DNA of 64,000 bases from the NCBI GenBank assembly GCA_029747015.1, contig JAKOGI010001338.1, forward strand, positions 1 to 64,000. Direction: 5' to 3'. Position 1 is the stretch's first letter. Every line of letters begins with the position of its first letter. The DNA is from Carnegiea gigantea. Its lineage: Eukaryota > Streptophyta > Magnoliopsida > Caryophyllales > Cactaceae. A program made the position numbers and the translations under genes. This document shows positions 1 to 11,731 of the stretch, piece after piece. The notes below the pieces were generated by a model that saw nothing but the letters and a program-made list of their open reading frames with translations, was not told the origin of the DNA and made no database searches.

Positions 1-1051
1 AGCCAAAAATGGGGATCTTGTGTAGACCACGATAAGACTGTGGTGAATCCCACGGATCGTGGTATGCCTGTAACTGTTGCCTCTTCATTTTCCAGCGGCT
101 ATGTGGCTAAGATCAATCGAAGTTTTCTATAAATAGGGACGTTCTGCAGCGAAGGAAAAGCACAACCTCAAGGCAATCCAAAGCAAGCAAGTAAAATAGT
201 TTAGATTGGATTAGTTTGTGTTTCTCTCAAATTTTGTTCTTAGTTTAGTTTTGAGCGAGTTTTGAGTGTGAGAGTTTTGATCATTAGGCGGTTCTGAAGC
301 CCCTAGTGAAGGCCATCTCAGTCGAGTCCCTTCCGCTCAAGATTTCGCCGATCTTTTGGGTTAGTCTATCTTTTATCATGTCTGAATAGTTTTTCTTAGA
401 CTAGGAATTTAGTAGTTCTTGGAATTGTTATTGGATCATGGTTTGATTTTTAAGAAATTGTGCTTATTTTCATGATTGGTTTGATTCCATTCTATCAAGT
501 GTTATTCATCTTATGAGTTGATTTTTGACCAAAATTTACTTGCACACTTGAAATAATCGAGTGAACATTCGAAAGACGACATTTGGTTGTTGGACTACCT
601 GAATAGACATAGCATAACTTCGTCTCGAAATAGAGATTTATATATTAGGAGTGCTAGTAAGTAATCGAATATATTAAACTTGGATTAAGTCAAATTAGTT
701 TGAAAGAACGACATTTGCTTAGTTTAGGTAAGTTTGATTGATTTCGAAAGAATAGATCACGTTTCCTGATAAGATTACAATCCCTTGGAATTAACCAATT
801 AGAGAATAGCACATGTTTATTTATTTTGATCCAATTCTCTTCCATAACTGCGAAAATTCCTAGACGTTTTTTCTTAATTGATTTAGACAAGTTTATTTAT
901 TTGCAGTAGTTAATCGAATCCATTTGAAATTGAGTTTTGTTTAGCATATTCTGACAAGATTAGGCTCGATAGATTATTTTAGTCCCTGAGGAACGATATC
1001 TTTATCTATACTATGAACACCCGTGCGCTTGCGGTCGTGTGTGTCATGTCA
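1..1051 (+). mobile_element. Athila-like Ty3/gypsy 5' LTR, cut by window edge
   Basis: The segment ends in CA at about 1051, directly before a tRNA-Asp-type primer binding site and a gypsy gag, so it reads as the 3' part of a 5' LTR. Positions 435-1045 recur as a diverged direct copy at 4432-5047, which supports the LTR call. The start lies outside the window. Reverse-strand frames of 66 codons occur at the same place in both copies and are chance antisense frames. Confidence 0.75.
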
Positions 1052-1058
1052 AGTTTTT

Positions 1059-1075
1059 TGTGCTGTTGCCGGGGA
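1059..1075 (+). other. Primer binding site, tRNA-Asp type (degenerate)
   Basis: TGTGCTGTTGCCGGGGA lies 7 bases after the LTR end. It resembles the Athila-type site TGGCGCCGTTGCCGGGGA, complementary to the tRNA-Asp 3' end, with a few substitutions on the 5' side. Confidence 0.7.
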
Positions 1076-1223
1076 CTAAATTGCTGACTATTGAGTATTG
1101 TCTTGCGAATGTGACTAGGCATTTTTGTATGAGCCCGATCCACAAATTGAGAGGATTTTTTGCTTAAGGAGGAAAAAGCAAAGCATTGAAGAACAAAGGC
1201 GTGAGACAAGAAAGAATTCAAAC

Positions 1224-2696
1224 ATGGCAGGTGAAGAAAGAAGGACCCTTCATGATTTCGTTACTCCCGGAGTCCAAGGGATTGTCTCAAGTATAGCTCG
1301 GCTTGCTGTAGATGCCAACAACTTTGAACTCAAACCGGCACTCATTTCCATGGTGCTGCAATCTTAGTTCAGCGGAACTCCTTTGGAAGACTTGAATCTA
1401 CACCTCTCGGTCTTTTTAGAGGTGTGCGATACGCTAAAGTTAAACGAAGTCTCCAATGATGCGATTCGCCGGTGTTTATTGCCTTTCTCATTGAGGGATA
1501 AAGCGAGGGCTTGGTTTCACTCTTTGCCGTCTGGTTGTATAACTACTTGGGATGAGTTGACAAGAGCTTTCCTTGTCAAATTCTTCCCTTCAAGCAAGAC
1601 AGTGAGCCTGAGAAATCAAATCACCAACTTTCTGCAAAAAGAGGATGAGACGCTCTATGAAGTCTGGGAGCGTTTTAAAGATTTACTGCGTTTGTGCCCC
1701 TATCATGCTCTTCAGCGCTGGATGATTATCCATCTCATTTATAACGGTGTAACGCAAGCTGTGAGGTCCATTATTGATGCGGTGGCAGGAGGAACTTTAA
1801 TGAGCAATACTGAAAATGAAGCCTATAACCTTATTGAGGAGATGACGCTTAATAACTTTAAATGGTCACCTGAACGAGCCCAAACTAGGCGGGTTGGAGG
1901 TAAGCTTGAAGTTGATAATTTTATTTTACTTTCTGCTAAAGTAGATGCTATGATTAAAAGACTGGACCAACTGAATGTTAATGCTGTAAACTCTAGTGCC
2001 CTTTCCCCTTGTGAGATTTGTGGTTCAGTTGAGCATATATTTTTAAAATGTCAAGTTGGGAGTCCTTTTTCTCAGGACCCTAATGAAGTTAATTATGTTC
2101 AAAATTTCAATCTGAGGTCGACCAATGACTCTTACTCTAATACTTATAATCCAGATTGGAAGAATCATCCGAATCTCTTTTATAAGTCGAATCCAAACAC
2201 TGTGAATATGCCCCCTATGAATGCTAGAGTACCTCCTAATTTTCAAAGACTCCCATTCCCTTCTCAGATGCCCCAAAAGTCAAATTTAGAGCTAATGGTG
2301 GAAAATATGCTTATGGCACAATAGAAACAAGATGAGTACATTAAGCAATTAGCCTCAAAGGTTGATGTGCTTACAACTTATAATAGGATGCTAGAAGCCT
2401 AAATTGCCAAAAAAGCCAATTTCCCATCTACGCCCTTAGATAGACTTCCTAGCAAACCTGAACCTAACCCTCGAGAGCACTGTAACTGTGTTACCATGAA
2501 GGAGGAAGAAGAGGACTTAACTGATTATGAGGAAGTACCAATAGAAGAGGGTGAGAAGATAACTATGGCTCGTAGTAAGGAGAGAAACAATGGTGGAAAA
2601 CTGCCACTTTCAAGGAGAATGACACTATTGAGATCCCAACCATTTTTTCCCCTAAGCTACCTAATCCAGGTAGTTTTTCTATCCCAGGCGTTGTAG
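1224..2696 (+). pseudogene. Broken gag of Athila-like gypsy element
   Basis: A single reading frame starts at ATG 1224 and runs to 2696, broken by three in-frame stops (TAG 1365, TAG 2322, TAA about 2400). It encodes a retrotransposon Gag capsid domain (best part about 1400-1850, with ARAWFHSLP and LVKFFP motifs) followed by a CCHC knuckle of form CX2CX4HX4C (CEICGSVEHIFLKC, about 2010-2052). Downstream the reading slips frame and a protease-like start (motif PGSFSIP, about 2660-2730) is cut off by the CACTA terminus at 2730. Gag packages the element RNA in virus-like particles; this copy cannot do so. At least two stops fit C-to-T changes of CAG or CAA codons. Athila lineage is inferred from the primer site and Gag type. 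Confidence 0.8.
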
Positions 2697-2729
2697 GTAA
2701 GGTAAAAATTAAGAGAGGGCTATGTGCTT

Positions 2730-4431
2730 CACTACTAAAATTAAAAGCATAAAATAATGACGGAATTCAGCGATGGACTTAAGCAACGATGGAATTGATG
2801 ACGGAACAGGCGACGAAAAAGCTGTACTTAAAAAAAGTCAAAGTCAGAGAGGGAAAACCATGTCTGTCGCCAAATTTCAGTACTAGCGACGAATTTCTAT
2901 GGCCGTTTAAAAAAATTTTGAATTATTTTGAAAATGGCAACGGAATTTCCGTCGCCAGTAAAAAATAATTATTCGGTGACGGAATAAATTATCCGGCAAC
3001 GAAAATTCCTTCGCCCATTCCATCACAACATGTTTCAAGTGAACCAAATTTGGTTCACTTTCTTCATTTCCCCCGATCGAAACTCACACAGAGAGAGAGA
3101 GATAGATAGAGAAAGAGACAGAGAGAAAGAGCCGCCGCGAGTGCCCTGCCACCATTGCCTGCTGCCGTGACTGCTACCAACCGTCACCGCCCACTCCCAC
3201 CGCCGTCGTCGCCCACTCCTACCGCCGGCCGCCGCCCTTTCCCATCGGTCACCGGTTGTTTTAAGAAATAGTTGAGTAAATTTCTCAATTAAACTAGTTT
3301 TAATTTCTACAATTTTTTTATTACATTATTAGAATTTCATAGTTAGTTCATATTTTGTTGAAATGTGGTATTTGTGTGAAGTTATTGCTCGAATTTATTT
3401 CAAGAATTTGCCCAATGTGATTTAGGTTTAAGTTTCGTAATTTGAAATTGAAATTTGATTTGTTGGTGGAATGGAATGATTTAGTTCATACTTTCGTTGA
3501 AATGTGATCTTTGTTTGAAGTCCTTCCTCTAATTTGTTTTAAGATTTTGCTCAATGGAATTTAGGGTTTAGGTTTCGGTAATTTGAAGATAAAATTTAAT
3601 ATGTTGGTGGAATGAAATGCTTTAGTTAATGCTTTTGTTGAAATGTGATATTTAGATGAAGTTATTGCTCTATTTTGTTTAAAGATATTGCCCAATGTAA
3701 TGTACATTTATGTTTGGAAATTTGAAGTTAAAATTTGATTTATTGGTGGAATGAAATGATTTACTTCATAAGTTTGTTGAAATGTAATATTGGTGTGAAG
3801 TTATTGTTCTAATTTGTTTCAAGATTTTGCCCAGTGTAATTTAGGTTTAGATTTGATAATTTTAAGTTAAAATTTGATATTTTGGTGGAATGACATGCTA
3901 AAGTTTGGATGAGTTATTAATTTTCTGGAATTTGTAAGAGTATATGCCAATTGGTAGAAGTTTATAAGTAATATGAATGGTTATTGTTTTCAGAAGTTTT
4001 ATAAGTAATATGAATACTTTTTTGAAGTTGGGATAAACATATGCAATATGCAATTAAGTAATTTATATAGTTATTACTATTTAAATTAAAATTAATTCTT
4101 ATCCAATAACTTATGTGGTTATTGTTGTTTGAGCAGAATATGAATAGTCCTCCACATCGTAGGTGGATGTATAATAGATTATCGCCGGATCACAGTGGTT
4201 ATATGCAAGAATTTCTAAATGGAGTAAACCAATTCGATAAATTTGCACGTTGGCAGACAGAGTTTCTGAATGGGGGAAAGCATAGATGTCCTTGTGTTAT
4301 GTAGAAATAAGGAGTATTTAACACCCGATGAGGTCAAGATGCACCTTATTTATAAAGGTTTTGTGGAAGGGTATTGGTTTTGGATATGTCACGGGGAAAT
4401 AGAATCCAAGCAATATGATTTTGGGTATTCA
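2730..4431 (+). mobile_element. 5' fragment of a CACTA (En/Spm) DNA transposon
   Basis: It begins with CACTACTAAAA at 2730, the hallmark CACTA terminus. A subterminal zone (2757-3010) of inverted and direct copies of a GACGGAA/TTCCGTC motif follows, as expected for transposase binding regions. A GC-rich leader (3130-3250), a long AT-rich probable intron and a transposase-associated exon come next. The element stops abruptly at about 4431, where Athila LTR sequence resumes, so its 3' end and most of its transposase are missing. It interrupts the protease start of the Athila-like gag-pol. Confidence 0.8.
4137..4430 (+). pseudogene. CACTA transposase-associated N-terminal domain exon
   Basis: After an acceptor-like TTGAGCAG, an ATG at 4140 opens a frame with RRWMYNRL, EFLNGVNQF and RCPC. 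This is the usual start of the plant En/Spm transposase-associated domain. The frame is lost after RCPC (stop at 4302), but another frame continues with EYLTPDEV, GFVEGYWFW and CHGE up to about 4425. One small indel therefore breaks a domain that is otherwise recognisable from end to end. The catalytic transposase is absent. Identification rests on the ordered motifs. Confidence 0.75.
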
Positions 4432-5047
4432 AATTGGATCATGTTTTGATTTTTAAGGAATTATGCTTACTTTCATGATTGGTTTGATTCCATTCTATCA
4501 AGTGTTATTCATGTTGTGAGATGAGTTTTGGCCAAAATTTACTTGTACACTTGAAACAATCGAGTAAACATTCGAAAGATGACATTTGGTTATTGGACTG
4601 GTTGAATAGACATAGCATAACTTCGTGTCGAAGGAGAGATTTATATGTTAGGAGGGCTAGTAAGTAATCGAATATATTAAACTTGGATTAAGTCAAATTA
4701 GTTTGAAAGAACGATGTCTGCTTAGTTTAGGCAAATTTGATTGATTTTGAAAGAACATATCAAGTTTCTTGACAAGATTACAATTTCTCGGAATTAACCA
4801 ACTAGAGAATAGCATATGTTTGTTCATTTTGATCCAATTCTCTTCCACAACGGCAAAAATTCCTAGACATTTTTCTCTTATTGATTTAGACAAGTTTATT
4901 TATTTGCAGTAATTAATCGAATCCATTTGAAATTGAGTTTTGCTTAGCATATTCTGACAAGACTAGGCTCGATAGATTACTTTAGTCTCTGAGGAATGAT
5001 ATCTTTATCTATACTACAAACACCCATGTGCTTGCCGTAGTGTGTGT
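4432..5047 (+). mobile_element. Second Athila-like LTR fragment
   Basis: It matches 435-1045 in the same orientation with scattered substitutions. It lacks the first part of the LTR and ends a few bases before the expected terminus, where it joins copia coding sequence. It is either the truncated 3' LTR of the element at 1-2729 or a second copy brought in by rearrangement. Confidence 0.75.
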
Positions 5048-5740
5048 TGACCAGTATGCTTGAATGCAAGCCAATCTCAACTCCCATTGATGCGAATGCT
5101 AAACTTTGTTCATATGAAGTGAAAGCTCTTGAAGAATCATCAATGTATCAGCAATTGGTGGGAAGTTTAATCTACCTTACACTGACTAGGCCATATATTA
5201 CTTATGCCGTCAGCGTGGTGAGTCAGTACATGCAAAACCCAAAGAAGCCTCACTTACAAGTGGCCTAGCGAATATTGAGGTACATAAAGGGCACATTTGA
5301 TTATGGTTTATACTATAAGAAGGATGACAAGTTTGAATTAGATGGTTATTGCGATGCTGATTATACTAGTGATCATGATACTCGTCGATCTACTATGGGT
5401 TACATGTTTAGCCTGGGATCAGCTGTTGTATCATGGTGCAGTAAAAGACAACCAACAGTCTCATTATCAAACGCAGAGGCAGAGTATCGTGCAACAACAA
5501 TGGCAGCCCAAGAATGTACATGAGAATCTAGTGTTCCATGCCAGGACCAAGCACGTAGAGGTACATTACCATTTCATACGAGAGAAGGTATTACGAGGAG
5601 AGATCAACATGGAGTACAAAAGAACTGAAAAGCAAGTAGCCGATATCTTCACAAAGGCGCTCAGTTATGCAAAGTTTGATGAGTTGCGAGCAAGCCTCGG
5701 GATGATGTTAAGAACAACATCCCGAAAAAGTGGGTACTGA
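5048..5740 (+). pseudogene. Ty1/copia reverse transcriptase C-terminus and RNase H, broken
   Basis: The reading starts mid-protein (ECKPISTPIDANAKL), then gives the RT-RNase H linker (GSLIYLTLTRP) and RNase H motifs ([19 protein letters not shown]). Defects are a TAG at 5266 and a TGA at 5521 with a frame change. About 20-30 codons that normally separate the NAEAEYRA motif from the VFHARTKHVEV motif seem to be deleted at about 5523. The C-terminus ends in ADIFTKAL and a short tail. It is truncated on its 5' side against the Athila LTR at 5048, so gag, protease and integrase are missing. Confidence 0.85.
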
Positions 5741-5747
5741 GGAGGAG

Positions 5748-6448
5748 TGTTAAAAATGAAAAATCATCACCCACTTTATAAGTAAGAGAATATTCTAGAA
5801 GCAAGATATTAATATATATAAAAAATCCTAGGAATATAATATCTAGATTTTTTCCTAGGGTATTCTAGACCATTGTAAAGATATCTAAGATGTTTTCTTA
5901 GATTATTCTAGGTCCTAGTAGTATCTAAGATATTGTTCTATTTACTACAAAAATCCTAGAAAAAATCTGAGAAACGTAATGCTAGGTCTTGTAAGATTGT
6001 GACACTTATCAAAAATCTCCACCATACCTTAAGGAGGTGAAATTAGTATAAATAGAAGGTGAGGTCTCCTTGTGTAGGCAATCCAAAACACACAAAAAGA
6101 GAGGCATCACAAATAAGAGGTTAGAGAGGAGTCCTTCGAAAGTGAGAGAGAGATCTCCCACATAGTTTTGAGAGAGAGTGGCAAGTCTTGTTCACTCTCT
6201 GTACATTTCTTTTGAGAGTATCAGAGTATAATAAAAGTAGTGCCTTTTGGCATACCACTTGTACCTCCTCATTGTGTGTGTGTATGCGCGCGCGCATCTG
6301 TGTGTGTGTACTTTGCCTGTTTAACAAGCATGCTTAACTGTGTAGTTTCAAGACTGGGCTCTTTGAAATAGAAAGTGACCTTTGACGATATGAGTAAGTA
6401 TTCCAATCCTTTTAAATCACACTTTCTAACCATATTTGGGGTATCACA
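5748..6448 (+). mobile_element. Copia 3' LTR (TG...CA) with polypurine tract and TATA box
   Basis: The purine tract GAGGAGGAG (5739-5747) immediately precedes TGTTAAAAATG. The LTR ends at TATCACA (6448). A TATA box, TATAAATAG, lies at 6047-6055. An alternating TG/CG run (6272-6310) follows in the transcribed part. No partner 5' LTR is in the window. Confidence 0.75.
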
Positions 6449-7756
6449 GTAATAAAACTATCATTTTACAGTTTTAAAGAAATTTACTTGTATGAATGAC
6501 TATTTTAAGAGCCATTTGTTTGAGTCTAATAACGTTTAGCGTTAATATTGTCTTCGATGTAGTACTATGGTTTTTAATGGAATTTAGGGTGTTTTGTTGT
6601 TCTCAAACAAGGGCATTTCTTTGAAAATAGCTTTATTACATAACGTGATGGATAATTGTAATAGTGGACAATTTTATTGAGCATTAGTTGCGCCAAAAAA
6701 CAAAATATTGGACGTGGTCAACATAGAGCTTCTAATATATTGAAATATATTATAATTGACTTAATCGGGCAAAAAAAAATAAATTATAACAATAGTATCC
6801 AATCAAAAGCCATGTAATTAATTAAAAACCTATTTCACCAAAGAAAATTGAAAACCTAATAAAATAATTAATTAGTACTATTTGTAGTTAACGATTTAAA
6901 GTGGTTTGACATTAAGTTAGGATTTATGAAACCTTAATACTTTGTCTCATAAATAGGTTTGACCTTAACTTTTAACCCAGCGTAACTGCAACATGTGTTA
7001 TAATTCTGCTTAAAAACTTGTGTTTTAGTAGGTTTATAGATGCGACTTTTAAAGATTTTATTTTAAGAGAAAACCTTAACCCAGCGTTGAAGCTCCTTCC
7101 TGACGATCCTCAGTCCACTCACAAAAGCCTATCTTATGGGTGATGATATGTGTTTCAATGTAAGATATTTCTTAAGTGTCTTACTCCAATCAAAATTAGT
7201 AAATTGTATAGTTTAAAATATATTAAATTTTTAATAGTTATAGTTAATTAGTAATTGTGAATTTTTAGTATTCTTCGATTATACACCAATAAATGAAAAT
7301 GACACTCTAATCATATAAGCATTATCCATGAAGACACATGAAGCGGGTATAATTTTATGATTGTGAAAAGTAATGACTAAAAAGGTTATTCTATACAATT
7401 TATAAGTGGTAAGTGTCATCCACTATTCAATTATACCATCTATTTTCAATTTTATACATGATAATATAATTTTCGGGGGGTTGTTGTTCTATACATGATA
7501 ATCTAATTTTTCAACCAAGGCAAGGAATGTCTTGGAGCAAGATGTATATCATTTTACTTTTGAAAAAAAATAATAATTTTATTACCATATTTCACACTAT
7601 CAATTGAGTTAATATCAACTTTTATAAATTAAAAAAAATTATCTTTCTTAAAAAATAAGTATGAATTCTCGTTAACAAAAAAGATAGTTTGAATTCATTT
7701 AATTAAAAGTTATACATATTTTTTAATATGATAAACTAAATGAATTTTAATTTGTA
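6449..7756. other. AT-rich spacer without recognisable gene
   Basis: I see short A/T runs and no coding frame with a recognisable domain, no terminal repeats and no RNA gene. Confidence 0.6.
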
Positions 7757-7890
7757 TGAGTGGATAGCTTAATTGGTAGCTTTTGCTTGAAAAAGACTAA
7801 CAGAGGTCACTACAGGTGAAATTCGAACTCAAATTTCTGTTTATCCAATTGATATCCACAATTATTGCCAAGTCTCTTAGTATTACAATT
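7757..7890 (+). mobile_element. SINE-like tRNA-derived sequence
   Basis: A box-A-like stretch GGATAGCTTAATTGGTAGC (about 7761-7779) is followed some 50 bases later by a box-B-like stretch GTGAAATTCGAACTC. This is the internal pol III promoter arrangement of tRNA-derived SINEs. It cannot fold as a full tRNA by eye and the 3' end is not clear. It could be a chance match or a decayed tRNA. Confidence 0.4.
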
Positions 7891-9403
7891 TATAAATGAG
7901 AATTTACATCGACAAACAATACACAGCAAGTTCACCTACACAATTTAATTGGTTTATTTTCATTTTTGTTCTTAAATCCTATTTTTATAGTGATATTTTC
8001 GATTTACTTGCGTCGCATTATACTAGCGTAGATTTGGTGAATTAATGTCCATTTTATTAGTAGATTCAGAATACTTTTGTGTACATATGGTAGTGTGCAT
8101 TAGCAATTTAGCATTACTGGTTTGTATTTAGAAAAATAATATAACTAGCGTGAAAAACATCTAGCATAATGGGCCGATTTACTTTCAATTCAAATCTAAA
8201 TGTCGAAATCTAATATTATTCTTACCGAAATTATATGTACTGTATTCTCCCCCTTTGTCTCATCCTATTCTCCGACCCCTTTATTGGCGATCAACATTAT
8301 CCTAAATTTGAAAGCAGCTCCCAAGCACATCATTTGTCGGTTTCCCACGTCATAGTTGTCTGTTTGCAGGTTGATAAATACGCACGCGGAATGTGCTTAT
8401 GACCAATCAATTGTTCACAGTATCCCAAGTTTCATGAATCCGTTCTCAGAGCTTTCTCCCTCCCCCCTCCCCCTCCCCCTCACCCCCCAACCCTCTAAAT
8501 TGATGCACGAGAGTTCTTCCAATATATAACTAGAGAGAAAATCATAATGTACTTTATGACCTTAACTAGTATTATTAAATTTCATATTTGATATCCTTCT
8601 TCTCTAATTATATCGTATGGACTTCTACATTACTACTACATCTTATTAATATCGAAAGAAGATCTCTCGTATTTTATATCTTTGCTTAACAAAGTAATGA
8701 TTCTCTTTTATGTCATATAGTGATTAATGGTATTCAGATAGCAGGAATCTGACAAATAAGATCAATAATTGACAAGTAATATAATAACTTGCTTGATTAG
8801 TTTCTTCAAATTAAAGAGCGCCACATAGCTTCCCTCTTATCATGAAACAAAAACAAATAAAATGCAATAGCACGTCATGAATCATGATGGTGAACCCTAG
8901 GAGCACTAGCAGCGAGAAGAAACGCGTGCCAGGTGGGGGCCCATCTTTTCCATGCGTGCCAGTGGCTCCTTGGCAGCCTGGAAAGAAATGGGGGGTACGC
9001 ATGGAGGAACCTGTGGGCATTCCTCCATGCGTGTAACTTTTGGATTTTTTTACTATTTGTTTTTGTTTTTTCTTTTTTTTTGAGTTAATTTATAATTTTT
9101 ATATGATTTAAAAAATAGGTTGTGTTATAATGTGGGTCTATGACAAATATTTTTATTGGATGATTAAAATTGCAGTTCCATTGGTTGGAGAAGTAATGGA
9201 ATGTAAGTTCCAAAATTGTGAAACTTTTACTGACGTGACAGTTTAGAGTTCCAAAATTCGGAACTCTGGCTGGGAATGCTCTAACATGCAGTTGCCCCAA
9301 GTCCGAGTCCACGTAGGCTACACTGTTACCGACTTCTAGTACTACAATCACTTTCCATTTGGATGTTAGGGTGCACTTTATTATAATTGCAATAATTATT
9401 AGT
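7891..9403. other. Spacer, one GC-richer patch
   Basis: Mostly AT-rich. A GC-richer stretch (about 8880-9030) has short inverted words around CATGCGTG and GGCATTCC, and a GGAATGCTC word near 9265 may be the end of a small MITE. Boundaries and target duplication could not be established. Frames here carry no recognisable domain. Confidence 0.45.
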
Positions 9404-10706
9404 GAAACAGAATGACGACATTGATACTAGTTATATTAATGATTTGTATAATATAAATGTAATTATTAATAATTATTATAATAATTATTATTAATTAAAA
9501 ATAAAAATAATTATTAATTATTATTATAATAATAGAAATGAATAATAATAATTAATAATAATAAATAACAATAAATGATAATAATAATGATTAAAAATTA
9601 ATATTATAATTGCAATAATAACAATTATTAATTAATAACAAAAATTATAATGAATCATTAACAATGATGATTATAAATATTAATAATAATCATAATAATT
9701 ATTAATGTTAATAATATTATTATTAATATTAATACTGATATTAATAGTAATAATTATTATTAATTATTAATTTTAATAATAACAATTATTGTAATTATTA
9801 CAATTGTTACTACTAATGAATCATAGCAATACAAAACTAATAATTAATATTAATATTAATAATGTAATTATTATTACCATTAACAGTAATAATAATTAAT
9901 ATTCATATTAATAATAATAACAATTACAAGGTACTAATGTTGACAATAATTAATAATTATAAAAATAATAATTAAGAATTTTATGAATAATAATAGTAAT
10001 ATATTAATTTTATTATTATTAATTAACATTAATTATTAATATTAATTATTAATTAATTTCTAAATAATTATTGTTATTAATATTATTGAAACTAATAATT
10101 ATTGTCATTAATTAATAATAGTTAGTAAAAATAAAACATTATTATAATGATACTAATGATTAATTAATTAAAAAATGATCAATCATAAGAATAATCAATA
10201 ATAATAATCATTGTAATTGTTAATATTAATTAAAATAGCTATTGTTGATATTAATATTAATATTAATATTAATGTTCATAATTATTAGTAATTGTTAATA
10301 ATTATAATTATTCTTGTAATTTTGATTATTACAATGATTATTATTCTTAATGAAAATTAGTAATAATTAAAATAATAATTACTGGGAATATAAAAGTAAT
10401 TTTTATTGCCGTTATCATGGCAATAATATTAATATTCCTATTAATAATTAATAAAAATTACTGCTTCCTAATAATAATAATACTTATTATTATTATAAAT
10501 AAAATTAATAATCAATGCTATTAACAATAATAATAATAATTATTATTAATATTAGCATTAATAATTAATATTAATAATTATTAATTTTAATCACTATTAT
10601 TTAATAATGAACTAATTATTTAATTCATAATAATGATATAATTAATAATAATTATTATTATTAATATTGAAAATAATTACTAGTAATATTTTTTAATTAA
10701 TAATAA
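9404..10706. repeat. 1.3 kb degenerate AAT/ATT-rich block
   Basis: About 1300 bases are built almost only of A and T in degenerate AAT, ATT, TAAT and TTAATA words (for example TTAATA repeats near 10245-10275). G and C are very rare and no repeat unit is constant. The block has sharp edges against ordinary spacer. It has strong self-complementarity and would unwind easily. Confidence 0.85.
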
Positions 10707-11404
10707 CGGTGCATATATGGAGACATATGAAAATAATATAGTCATTAAAAAATACGGTAATACAAGCCACCATACGTGCATTATTTTTGGACTTATGCGT
10801 GCTGACGCTGTGCTCTGTGCCAATACTATTGCCTTTTTTTTTCCCCTCATTTTTCTTTCGGGTATACATGGTGAAAAGACATTAAATGCTATATATTCGT
10901 ACCAGCATAATGCAAGAGCCAAATGTAAAGCACAAGATTATAAGAAGCCAAAAACGAAAATACAATTAATGAAGCAGGAGATGATAGAAGCAATGGAGAC
11001 GCCTCCTACAACGACAAGACATCCTGCCTAATCTATATTATATATATACAAACAAAAGTGAAAATGCCTTACGGTATCTGATTTGAGGGCCTAAGCCAAC
11101 CCATGCTGCGGTCGTGGCTGAAGCTTGAAGGATCCGTTCTAATTAGGTGGTAACTGTGCTTGTCAACTTTATCACAATCCTTTTCATTGTTGCAGTCCCT
11201 TTCCCACCGAGTAAAGTATGCCACTTATCAGATGCCGACACATTTTGAATTAGAGATCAAAGTTCAAATATTCATAAAAATATGTGTGATATGTCAACGA
11301 GGTCTTAATTTAGCGATCGAAGTCAAGCTCTGTATATAAAAATATTCGTACTTGATTTACTCATCTTTCCTTACATTATAATTATATTGTATTGTCTTTC
11401 ATAT
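10707..11404. other. Spacer between AT block and copia element
   Basis: Overlapping frames of about 80-100 codons occur on both strands at 10680-11031 but show no domain and are probably chance. Nothing else is recognisable. Confidence 0.5.
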
Positions 11405-11409
11405 ATAAC

Positions 11410-11717
11410 TGTTGGTCAACCTTAATATAATTAGGGCGGACAATCATTTAAGCCGCTAAGTGACGAAACCTTAATTGACCTAAATCTGTATAAAGAGGCT
11501 TAGGGCTCGATTAAGCATGCATCAAACACACAGAGCTCTAAATCAGGACTTCCCATCTCTCCTCGTCTCTCACGGCCTCCCAACCAACCTGTGGGATTCG
11601 GTGTTTAGTATGTGGCAGTCAAGGTAACTCTAATAGCCCCCTTCTAGCAGTGTTCATACATCATGGGCTAATTCCGTCAATTTATTCTAAACTAACTTCA
11701 GTTCTTTATTTCCTATA
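11410..11717 (+). repeat. 5' LTR of the copia element
   Basis: It starts TGTTGGTCAACC and ends TCCTATA, where the last CA has probably mutated to TA. It aligns along its length with 19987-20296 with many substitutions. A TATA-like TGTATAAAG lies near 11486. Confidence 0.85.
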
Positions 11718-11718
11718 G

Positions 11719-11731
11719 TGGTCTTAGAGCC
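11719..11731 (+). other. Primer binding site, initiator tRNA-Met type (degenerate)
   Basis: TGGTCTTAGAGCC follows the 5' LTR and differs at a few bases from TGGTATCAGAGCC, the usual copia site. Confidence 0.75.

Noticed and set aside
690..890. Reverse-strand frame with a near-copy at 4693-4893
   Set aside because: Repeated only because both lie in Athila LTR copies. Antisense, with no domain.
10717..11031. Overlapping frames of about 80-100 codons on both strands
   Set aside because: No recognisable domain, no homologous context and overlapping opposite frames.
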